Source: UBA2645 sp044360285
Lineage (GTDB): Bacteria; Pseudomonadota; Alphaproteobacteria; Rickettsiales; UBA1997
Direction: 5' to 3'
Length of the DNA: 60,591 bases
NCBI GenBank assembly: GCA_044360285.1
Contig: JBIKKP010000003.1
Location: 1-60,591 of the forward strand
Each line of letters begins with the position of its first letter. The first letter of the stretch is position 1. Shown piece by piece: positions 53,682 to 60,591 of this stretch. A program made the position numbers and the translations under genes. The notes under the pieces were generated by a model. The model was not told where the DNA came from and did no database searches. It was given only the letters and a program-made list of their open reading frames with translations.

Positions 53682-54626
53682 ATGCAAAATAAAGTTGCCA
53701 TAGTCTTTCCAGGTCAAGGTTCGCAAGCGGTTGGAATGGGTAAAGATCTCTCCGATAATTTTGCCGCAGCGCGTGAGGTTTTTCAAATCACTGACGAAAT
53801 TTTGGGCGTGAATTTATCGAAAATTATGTTCGAAGGCCCAAGTGAAGAACTAACTAAAACCGAAAATACGCAACCAGCTTTGATGGCTGTCTCTATTGCC
53901 TTAGTGCGAGTTTTGGAAAAAGAATTTGGCAAAAAATTTTCCGATCTTTGCGCCATGACCGCGGGACATTCTCTTGGTGAATATTCCGCACTTTGCGCCG
54001 CGTCTTCAATTTCTTTAGAAGAAACCGCAAAGCTTCTGCATGTACGCGGATCAGCAATGGCAAGATGCGGACAAAAAACTTCAGGCAGCATGGCGGCGCT
54101 ACTTGGTGTTGATGCTGATGTTGCGCAAGAAATTGCTGCACAAGCTGCGCAAGGCGAGGTTTGCCAAGTTGCCAATGACAATTGCGTTGGCCAAATCGTT
54201 ATTTCTGGTTCAAAAGATGCAATTACGCGCGCTGTTGAAATTGCTAAAACGAAAGGAGCTAAGCGCGCAATCGTTTTGCCAGTAAGTGGCGCATTTCACA
54301 GTGCTTTGATGCTTGATGCGCAAAATGAAATGAAGCAAGCACTGGCAACTGCACAAATAAAAGCGCCAACAGTTCCATTGGTTGCTAATGTTACAGCAAA
54401 TTTAGTTGGCAGTGGTGATGAAATTCGTGATCTTTTAGCAAAACAGGTGACTGGTTCGGTGAGATGGCGCGAAACCATGCTATTCATGGCTTCACAAGGA
54501 ATTGAAGAAATTATCGAAATTGGTTCTGGAAAAGTTTTGGCTGGCTTGGTTGCAAAAACTTGTCCAAATTTAAAAGCGCGCTCAATACAAAATTCGCAAG
54601 ATATTAAAGAATTTTTATCTCTGTGA
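53682..54626 (+). CDS. fabD: Malonyl-CoA:ACP transacylase
   Basis: FabD loads malonyl groups on acyl carrier protein to feed fatty acid synthesis. The frame extends upstream to 53598, but the ATG at 53682 (QNKVAIVFPGQGSQAVGMG) gives the family's normal N-terminus and 314 residues. The catalytic Ser is in GHSLGEYSAL and the His in GAFHSALM. Its TGA overlaps the next gene's GTG by four bases (GTGA). No other fab genes are nearby. Confidence 0.96.
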   Translation: MQNKVAIVFPGQGSQAVGMGKDLSDNFAAAREVFQITDEILGVNLSKIMFEGPSEELTKTENTQPALMAVSIALVRVLEKEFGKKFSDLCAMTAGHSLGEYSALCAASSISLEETAKLLHVRGSAMARCGQKTSGSMAALLGVDADVAQEIAAQAAQGEVCQVANDNCVGQIVISGSKDAITRAVEIAKTKGAKRAIVLPVSGAFHSALMLDAQNEMKQALATAQIKAPTVPLVANVTANLVGSGDEIRDLLAKQVTGSVRWRETMLFMASQGIEEIIEIGSGKVLAGLVAKTCPNLKARSIQNSQDIKEFLSL

Positions 54627-55423
54627 AACTCAGCGCCGTAGGACTTTGGATCGTTGCAACTTACTGCTTTTTATTGATCTTCCTTTTTGTTTTTCAGCGC
54701 AATTTGCAATATGTTCCATCTGGCGAGGTTCATTCTCCAGCGAGTTATGATTTAAAAAATTTTGAAGAAAAATTTTTGACCAGCAGTGATCAAAAGAAGC
54801 TACTTGCCTGGTATCACAAGCCGCGCCCGGGTAAAAAAATTATTCTCTATTTTCATGGTAATGCCGGAAATCTTGGTAGCCGTGCGGCAAAATTTGCTGC
54901 TTTGTCGCGCCAAGGATTTGGCTTGTTTGCCGTGAGTTATCGCGGCTATTCAGGCTCAGAAGGTTCGCCAAACGAAATGGCGATAATTTCTGATGCAAAA
55001 ATGTCCTTAGCCTTCTTGCTTGCTCAGGGTTATGACTATGAAGATATAATTCTTTTTGGCGAATCGCTTGGTTCTGGTGTTGCGGTGCAAATTGCTGCTG
55101 AAAAAAAATTCGCGGCGATAGTTTTAGAAGCTCCCTACAGTTCAATTTCTTCCGTTGCACAGCGCCGCTATTGGTTTGCGCCAGTTTCAATTTTGCTTAA
55201 AGACAGGTTTGAATCGATCAAATTTGCGTCAAAAATTTCTTCACCAACTTTGATAATTCACGGTGATGCCGACCGTGTTGTGCCTTATGACGAAGGGCAA
55301 AAACTTTTTGCGGCAATTTCTGCTGCACAAAAAAAACTCATCACCGTTGAAGGTGCTGATCATTTGAAGTTTGACAATGATTTTGTGGCGCAGGCGATTA
55401 GTGATTTTCTTAAAACTCGCTAG
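54623..55423 (+). CDS. Alpha/beta hydrolase (BEM46/ABHD13-like), membrane-anchored
   Basis: A GTG start overlapping fabD gives 266 residues with one N-terminal membrane segment (about 5-24). The hydrolase fold shows the oxyanion motif FHGNAGNLGSR near 75, nucleophile GESLGSG near 152, Asp in HGDADRVVP near 214 and His in ADHLKF near 248. The family includes acylhydrolases of unknown physiological substrate. A family A half-repeat follows its stop. Confidence 0.88.
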   Translation: MKLSAVGLWIVATYCFLLIFLFVFQRNLQYVPSGEVHSPASYDLKNFEEKFLTSSDQKKLLAWYHKPRPGKKIILYFHGNAGNLGSRAAKFAALSRQGFGLFAVSYRGYSGSEGSPNEMAIISDAKMSLAFLLAQGYDYEDIILFGESLGSGVAVQIAAEKKFAAIVLEAPYSSISSVAQRRYWFAPVSILLKDRFESIKFASKISSPTLIIHGDADRVVPYDEGQKLFAAISAAQKKLITVEGADHLKFDNDFVAQAISDFLKTR

Positions 55424-55435
55424 GCGCTACCGCGC

Positions 55436-55453
55436 GCCTTCAAGGATGACGAG
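55436..55453. repeat. Family A half-element
   Basis: The sequence CGCCTTCAAGGATGACGAGA matches only one arm of the family A palindrome. It sits between the hydrolase and selO stops and looks like a truncated copy. Confidence 0.5.
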
Positions 55454-55460
55454 ATGAGGG

Positions 55461-56879
55461 CTAAGTTCCGCAAAAAGTTTGGCGGATTTTTTCTTCTTCT
55501 TTTGGCGCTTGCATAAATTCTAAATTTTCTTCAAAGGGATTTTGCAGCGCCTTTAAAAATTTCTGAATTTTTTTGCTGTCGTAATTCGTTATCAGCTCTT
55601 CAACCGCGTGGTTTCGGGCAATTATCGCCGGATTTATTTTTTGCATCGAATCTGCAATTTCTTCCGCAGATTTTTTTTCTTTCGTCAGGCGTTTTTGCCA
55701 AATTTTTATCCAGTTTTTTAGGTTTTCGCTTGGAATAAAAAATTCTTTGAGGTCGCTTTTTTGATTGCTCAAAAAACGAAAAGTTAGCGTGTAATCGAGT
55801 TGATCTTTGGTCATGATATTTAGCAAATCTGCCAGCAGCTCAATATCCTCTTCAAAGTTGGAGTCAATAATACCAAGCTTTTGCAGCATTTTTTTCGAGA
55901 ATTTTTCTTGAAAAGTTTTTACAAAAAAATTCTGCAACTCATCAAAATTTTGCTCAGAATCTTTTGTCAAAAGCGCAATTGCTTCTGCAAAAAGTAAACA
56001 ATTCCACAGCGCAATTCGCGGCTGATTGTTGAAGGCGTAGCGGCCAAAGCGATCAATTGAGCTAAAAGTTTTTTGTGGATCATATTCATCTAAAAAAGCG
56101 CAAGGCCCATAATCAATGGTTTCGCCGCTTAAAGTCATGTTGTCGCTATTCATCACGCCGTGGATGAATCCAACGCACATCCAGTTGCAGACCAAGTCAA
56201 TTTGTCTTTCCATCAACTCAATTACCAATTTTTGGTAGCCAGATTTGTTTGTCTCAAGGTGCGCGTAATGGCGTTTTATCGTGTAATTAGTGATTTCTTC
56301 TAGTTCGTCCAAATTGTTTTGCGCAGCAAAATATTCAAAAGTTCCAATGCGAATGTGGCTGGCAGCAATACGCGTTAAAACCGCGCCAGGCAAGGTTTGC
56401 TGACGTATTACTTCATCGCCAGTTGCAACTACAGCCAGGCTGCGTGTGGTTTTTATGCCAAGATGATGCATTGCTTCCGAAAGCAGATATTCGCGAAGCA
56501 TGGAAGGAAGAGGCGCCAGGCCATCACCGTTGCGCGAGAAAAAAGTTTTCCCCGAGCCTTTTAGCTGCAAATCAAAACGCTGATTTTCTTTATTTAAAAT
56601 CTCACCAAGCAGCACAGCGCGGCCATCGCCAAGGCTTTCAACAAAATGACCAAATTGATGTCCGGCGTAAGCAAGTGCTATTGGTTTAGCGCCTTTTGGA
56701 ATTTTATTTCCTGATAAAATTTCAGTGATTTCGGTTTCGTCAATTGGCCTGTCGCTGAAGGACTCAAGCAGCTTTTTATTAAGCAAAAGCAGCTGTGGTT
56801 TGGAGGATTTTTGCGGAAGGGTTTCGCGAAAAAATTTTTCACCAAGTTTCGCATAACTATTATCGAAGCAAAATGTCAT
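55461..56879 (-). CDS. selO: Protein adenylyltransferase SelO (YdiU)
   Basis: SelO is a pseudokinase that AMPylates proteins in redox response. The characteristic YAGHQFGHFVESLGDGRAVLLGEI block, with KGSGKTFFSRNGDG, is near residues 70-120, and GVMNSDNMTLSGETIDYGPCAFLDEYD near 245. The length of 472 residues is usual. The common C-terminal selenocysteine/cysteine motif reads IRQTFCGT, so the last residues do hold a Cys. It is convergent with the hydrolase gene. Confidence 0.95.
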   Translation of the reverse strand: MTFCFDNSYAKLGEKFFRETLPQKSSKPQLLLLNKKLLESFSDRPIDETEITEILSGNKIPKGAKPIALAYAGHQFGHFVESLGDGRAVLLGEILNKENQRFDLQLKGSGKTFFSRNGDGLAPLPSMLREYLLSEAMHHLGIKTTRSLAVVATGDEVIRQQTLPGAVLTRIAASHIRIGTFEYFAAQNNLDELEEITNYTIKRHYAHLETNKSGYQKLVIELMERQIDLVCNWMCVGFIHGVMNSDNMTLSGETIDYGPCAFLDEYDPQKTFSSIDRFGRYAFNNQPRIALWNCLLFAEAIALLTKDSEQNFDELQNFFVKTFQEKFSKKMLQKLGIIDSNFEEDIELLADLLNIMTKDQLDYTLTFRFLSNQKSDLKEFFIPSENLKNWIKIWQKRLTKEKKSAEEIADSMQKINPAIIARNHAVEELITNYDSKKIQKFLKALQNPFEENLEFMQAPKEEEKIRQTFCGT

Positions 56880-56903
56880 GAATAGATTCTAGTAATAGCG
56901 CCC

Positions 56904-56991
56904 CGTCATCCTTGGCAAGCAGGGCCGAGGATCTTGTGTGTTTAGCGTTGAAAAAACGAGATCCTCGATGCCTTTGGCATCAAGGATGACG
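56904..56991. repeat. Family A intergenic palindrome
   Basis: The bounds CGTCATCCTTGG and ATCAAGGATGACG, with inner GAGGATCTTG and GAGATCCTCGATGCC, are the same as at 7883 and 29090. It fills the gap between selO and the acyl-CoA ligase. Confidence 0.85.
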
Positions 56992-57005
56992 GGGGAATTG
57001 TTTAT

Positions 57006-58751
57006 TTATTGGTAAAAGTTTTCGATCTCGTTTTTGAATTTTTCTTCGAGCGTTTTTCTTTTTAATTTCATTGAAGGCGTAATGTCGCCAGATTCGATGG
57101 ATATTGGGTTGGCGATGATTTTAAATTTTTGAATTTTTTCCCAGTGATCGAGGTTTTTATTTATTTTTTCGACTTTTTGTGCGACATGATTTTGAAGAAT
57201 TTTTGTAGCTAAAAATTCTTCATCGCTGCCAGAAAAATTAAATTTTTTCTTAGTTTTTTCCAAAAATTCAAAATCAGGAAAGAGTAGGGCGGAAGTGAAT
57301 TGGCGGCCTTCGGCGATGGCGATTGCGCCAATTAAAAAGCCAATTTCTTGCACCAATTTTTGTTCAATTAAAATTGGCGAGACAAATTTTCCGTTAGCGT
57401 TTTTGAAAATTTCTTTTTTGCGTCCGGTGATTTTTAAAAAACCTTCTGCATCAATTTCAGCTATGTCGCCGGTCTTAAACCAGCCATTTTCAAGGCTTTC
57501 CGCGGTTTTTTTGGCGTCATTAAAATAGCCGCGCATGACATTTGGTCCGCGCACTAAAAGCTCGCCATCGGCAGAAATTTTTATTTCAACTTGTGGATAG
57601 CTCTTTCCAACCGTGCCAAATTTATGAGCTTTTGGACAGTTGGCAGAAATTACCGGAGAAGTTTCGGTAAGACCGTAGCCGCAAAATAAATTGACGCCGA
57701 TATTTTGATAAAAACGTTGTAAATCCAGAGACAGAGCTGCTCCGCCGCAAATTACCATACGCATTCTTCCGCCCAAGGCAGCACGAAATTTTTTGTAAAT
57801 TAGTGCGTCGTAAATTTTGTCGCAGAAATTTTTAGCATCTTGCGGATCTTTGTAAATAGCGCGCTGCAGCGCTTTTGTGCCGAGATATTTTTTGATAAAG
57901 TTAGCCTGGTTGGTTCCGTCTTTAATGCGTATAAAAACTTTTTCTAGCATGCGCGGCACGCTTGTCATCAGTGTTGGATGTACTTCGCGTAGAAAATTTC
58001 CAAGATTCTTTATGTCATCAACAAAGTAAATTGACGCGCCTTGTGTGAGATAAAACATCATCACCATACGTTCAAAAATATGGGCGAGAGGCAAGAAAGA
58101 GAGGACGATATCGCTTTGCTGTAGTGGAAAAAATTCAGCAGTTGCCTTGATTTGTGAAACAAGGTTTTGATGGGTTAGCTCAACACCCTTAGGCCTTCCC
58201 GTGCTGCCAGAAGTGTAAATTATCGTTGCTAAATCTTGCGGTTTTACTTCGTTGCTTAGCGAATCGAAATCATATTTTTTTTCTAGTGCGGCTTTTTTTC
58301 CAAGTTCAAGCAAGCTCTCAAAGCTGATGCCGCAAGCTTCACCAAGTCCGTATGTAATTATTTTTAGTTCAGGTTTTTCTTTTTTTAGCAGCGAAAAACT
58401 TTCCAAATTGTCGGTAAAAACATAGCCGACTTTGGCGTCAGAAATTTCGAAAAATAAATTTTCCTGCGAGATGTTAGAAAAAATTGGAACAGTGGTTGCG
58501 CCAGCTAAAATAGCGCCTAGATCAGCAATTAACCAAATTGGATTTTGGTAAGAAATGTTGGCAAAAGTTTGATTTTTTTCTAAGCCAATTTCGCGAAGTC
58601 CGCAGGCGAAATGAAAAACATTTTTTGCAAAATCTTGATTGGAAAAGCTGATGAATTCCGCCGAGTTTCTTTTGAAGTTAAGTACGCGTGGGTTGTTGAA
58701 AGTAGAGGCTTGAATCGAAACTAGTTCGCAAAGAGTAGAGAAATTTTTCAT
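57006..58751 (-). CDS. AMP-dependent long-chain acyl-CoA ligase (FadD/FAA-like)
   Basis: The 581-residue ligase has the AMP-binding signature IIYTSGSTGRPKGVELTH near residue 188, GYGLTETSPV near 355 and the hinge GWFKTGDIAEIDAEGFLKITGRKKEIF near 440. It activates fatty acids by adenylation and CoA transfer, perhaps scavenged from a host. It resembles the FAA1/long-chain group by the ISYQNPIWLIADLGAILAGATTVP block. Its ATG follows the M48 gene's TAG without a gap. Confidence 0.92.
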   Translation of the reverse strand: MKNFSTLCELVSIQASTFNNPRVLNFKRNSAEFISFSNQDFAKNVFHFACGLREIGLEKNQTFANISYQNPIWLIADLGAILAGATTVPIFSNISQENLFFEISDAKVGYVFTDNLESFSLLKKEKPELKIITYGLGEACGISFESLLELGKKAALEKKYDFDSLSNEVKPQDLATIIYTSGSTGRPKGVELTHQNLVSQIKATAEFFPLQQSDIVLSFLPLAHIFERMVMMFYLTQGASIYFVDDIKNLGNFLREVHPTLMTSVPRMLEKVFIRIKDGTNQANFIKKYLGTKALQRAIYKDPQDAKNFCDKIYDALIYKKFRAALGGRMRMVICGGAALSLDLQRFYQNIGVNLFCGYGLTETSPVISANCPKAHKFGTVGKSYPQVEIKISADGELLVRGPNVMRGYFNDAKKTAESLENGWFKTGDIAEIDAEGFLKITGRKKEIFKNANGKFVSPILIEQKLVQEIGFLIGAIAIAEGRQFTSALLFPDFEFLEKTKKKFNFSGSDEEFLATKILQNHVAQKVEKINKNLDHWEKIQKFKIIANPISIESGDITPSMKLKRKTLEEKFKNEIENFYQ

Positions 58752-59870
58752 CTAAAAAATTTGCATGATTAAGTGCCAAAGCATCATGAGTTTACGATTT
58801 ATCGCTTCATGATTTTTGAGATATTGACGCGCCATCAAGTCAACGTGGGCCTGTTTTGCGAAGTAAAGACAAGTGACGGCCAAAAACATCAGCGAAAAAT
58901 AATTGGCGATCGAATCAAAAAAACTGGCGTGAATTATTCCATCTTGCGCTTTCACATCTTTGACGCGGTTGATGCGCGAAGAAGTTCTTGGATGCGTTGA
59001 GAAAAGCGTGAAATAGCCGCTTTCACCAAGCATTGAAAGAGCAAGAGCCATATTTTGTCCACCAAAAGCTTTTGCTGATTGCATGTCGCAGCGAAATTCA
59101 ATTGTTCGTGAAACGAAACGGCGCAGGAATTCGTAAGTATTGTAAACAACAAAGCGATTGAAGGCGGTGATGACAAAGTTGATGATGGTGTAAGTGTCGC
59201 CCATCAAGCGTGACGTGGTTTTGCCGCCATAAGGTAAAAATTTCACAATACGAATTCCGATGTTCAACGTGAAAAATAAAATGCCAGAAACGAGGTTGGT
59301 AATTTTTTGGTTGGTGATGATAAGAAAGGTTGGAAGGAAGTCTTTGTTAATTAGATGCGACATTTCGTGGCCAATTGTGCTGCGCAGCGCGTAAAGGAAT
59401 TTTTTTGGATCTGGACATTCCACCAAGTAATGCTCAACCAATCCGCGTGTGAGTACTATGGCTTTTCCGCCCATACTGCTGATGGCGTAGGCATTGATTT
59501 CGTCGACGTTTTTGATGTAAAGTTTTACGTTTCTTTCGCCGAATTTATCTCTGACCTGATTGATGATTTCGGTGAGGAATTCGTAGTCTTTAACCTTCTC
59601 GAAGCGGGTACAATTTTTGAGCGAAGAGCGCATCGAAAAACTAAATAAAAAATCGAGAACCAGGTAAAGTAGCATTAAAAAACTGACTACAAAAGCGAGG
59701 AAGAAAAAGGCGAAAAGAATTTGGTTTTGGGCGGCGTGATTGATGATGAGTTTATGATCATTAAAGTGCATGAATGGAACGGCCGCAGCCAGCACTGGAG
59801 ATGCTAAAACAATGACGTTGCAAATTGTGACGATGTAAACCAGAACAAGATTAAATGACTTAGCGAACAT
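58752..59870 (-). CDS. M48-family membrane metallopeptidase (HtpX-like)
   Basis: The 372-residue protein has two N-terminal membrane segments (about residues 10-30 and 50-73), the zinc motif HEMSH in STIGHEMSHLINKD near 165, and further hydrophobic segments and the third ligand region RTIEFRCDMQSAKAFGG near 258. It probably degrades misfolded membrane proteins like HtpX, but it is longer than HtpX (about 290) and lacks adjoining heat-shock genes. It precedes the acyl-CoA ligase with no gap and is divergent from kdsA. Confidence 0.88.
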   Translation of the reverse strand: MFAKSFNLVLVYIVTICNVIVLASPVLAAAVPFMHFNDHKLIINHAAQNQILFAFFFLAFVVSFLMLLYLVLDFLFSFSMRSSLKNCTRFEKVKDYEFLTEIINQVRDKFGERNVKLYIKNVDEINAYAISSMGGKAIVLTRGLVEHYLVECPDPKKFLYALRSTIGHEMSHLINKDFLPTFLIITNQKITNLVSGILFFTLNIGIRIVKFLPYGGKTTSRLMGDTYTIINFVITAFNRFVVYNTYEFLRRFVSRTIEFRCDMQSAKAFGGQNMALALSMLGESGYFTLFSTHPRTSSRINRVKDVKAQDGIIHASFFDSIANYFSLMFLAVTCLYFAKQAHVDLMARQYLKNHEAINRKLMMLWHLIMQIF

Positions 59871-59970
59871 TTTTTTATTAAAAATTAAGGCGGTGTAAAA
59901 ACTGCTTTGTTGAAGCTAGTGCAGTGCATTTTTCACTTTCAATTGCAATTAAATCAAACCGTTAAAACCG

Positions 59971-60591
59971 ATGCGTCAAATCCAAATTCAAAACATTAAA
60001 GTTGCCAATAATCTGCCTTTTGTGCTAATCGCCGGGCCGTGCCAGACCGAATCACTCGATCACAGTTTGATGATGGCAAGCAACATAAAAAGAGTCTGTG
60101 ATGGCTTGGGCATTGAGTTCATCTATAAAGCTTCTTTTGACAAAGCAAACCGCTCCAGCATTGGCGGCGCTCGTGGCGCTGGTTTGGAAAAAACTTTGCC
60201 AATTTTTGCTGAAGTAAAAAAGCAATTTAAGTGTCCGGTTATTACCGATATTCATAATGAAGAGCATTGCCGAATTTTGGCAACGCGCAACGAAGTTGAT
60301 GTTTTGCAAATCCCAGCATTCCTGTGTCGCCAGACCGATTTGCTTGAAGCGGCGGCAAAAACTGGCAAAGTGATTAATGTCAAAAAAGGCCAATTTTTGG
60401 CGCCTTGGGATGCGGCAAATATCGTCAAGAAAATGGATCATTTTGGAAACCAAAATGTTTTGCTAACCGAACGCGGAGTAAGCTTTGGCTACAACACTTT
60501 GGTTTCAGATATGCGCTCACTACCAATCATGGCCAAAACCGGATGCCCAGTTGTTTTTGACGCAACGCATTCAGTACAGCAGCCAGGCGGA
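59971..60591 (+). CDS. kdsA: 3-deoxy-D-manno-octulosonate 8-phosphate synthase (partial at window end)
   Basis: KdsA condenses PEP with arabinose 5-phosphate to make KDO 8-phosphate for LPS. The visible 207 residues include LIAGPCQTES, YKASFDKANRSSIGGARGAG, ITDIHNEEHC, LQIPAFLCRQTDLLEAAA and the C-terminal FDATHSVQQPGG, all family motifs. The frame runs off the end of the window; about 70 more residues are expected. It is divergent from the M48 gene. Its start is taken at the ATG at 59971. Confidence 0.95.
   Translation, partial: MRQIQIQNIKVANNLPFVLIAGPCQTESLDHSLMMASNIKRVCDGLGIEFIYKASFDKANRSSIGGARGAGLEKTLPIFAEVKKQFKCPVITDIHNEEHCRILATRNEVDVLQIPAFLCRQTDLLEAAAKTGKVINVKKGQFLAPWDAANIVKKMDHFGNQNVLLTERGVSFGYNTLVSDMRSLPIMAKTGCPVVFDATHSVQQPGG

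Overview
The window looks like the chromosome of an alphaproteobacterium close to Rickettsiales (or a related host-associated order). The grounds are scattered genes of a type IV secretion system (a virD4-like coupling ATPase at 19.5-21.4 kb and a VirB10-like protein at 47-49.8 kb, not in one operon), alphaproteobacterial housekeeping genes (sdhE, ccmH, SPOR protein after argS, PurL of the small type), lipopolysaccharide genes (lptC, msbA, kdsA), A+T-leaning codon use in the core genes, and many short palindromic intergenic repeats. Unlike classical Rickettsia it keeps leucine (leuB, leuC), lysine/peptidoglycan (dapF), shikimate (aroE), folate (folB), serine/glycine (glyA) and purine (purL) steps, which would suit an early-branching or extracellular relative. 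The taxonomic call is inference.

Layout. 0-11 kb: the 3' part of a large coiled-coil protein with in-frame repeats, a membrane thioredoxin, folB-lptC, leuB, a cysteine-rich secreted protein and ftsK, then tolQ followed not by tolR but by a 761-residue unknown protein. 11-23 kb: a minus-strand run of ccmH, dapF-efp, pntB, infB, nusA, lapA-aroE, virD4 and recN. 23-29 kb: a HIT protein and sdhE, a gene that appears frameshifted, the SPOR protein, argS, msbA and a 40-residue basic protein overlapping msbA. 29-38 kb (minus): an epimerase like threonine dehydrogenase, a PP2C-like protein with odd motif order, an rRNA methyltransferase, an SspA/GST-like protein, glyA, a signal peptide peptidase, an MFS transporter and leuC. 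38.5-55.4 kb (plus): yebC, purL split into two genes by a four-gene block (MntA-HepT toxin-antitoxin plus an AlgI/AlgJ-type O-acetylation pair), an acyltransferase-hydrolase fusion, VirB10 with long coiled-coil repeats, a PEP synthase/PPDK-regulatory-type kinase, a degenerate NtrC-type regulator, galU, an unknown protein, fabD and a hydrolase. 55.4-60.6 kb: selO, an acyl-CoA ligase, an M48 peptidase, then the start of kdsA cut by the window end.

Envelope work dominates: LPS (lptC, msbA, kdsA, galU), phospholipid/fatty acid handling (fabD, acyl-CoA ligase, acyltransferase fusion), division and periplasm (ftsK, SPOR, tolQ), surface acetylation and type IV secretion. Five proteins of unknown or unusual kind (1-1905, 8706-10991, 23868-24354, 30218-31483, 52982-53629) have low-complexity or arginine-rich ends and read like accessory, possibly secreted, proteins. 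The strongest novelty candidates are the purL fission with its inserted cassette, the motif-permuted PP2C-like protein and the VirB10 repeat arm. Three families of intergenic palindromes occupy most longer gaps. No tRNA, rRNA, transposase or CRISPR array was seen.
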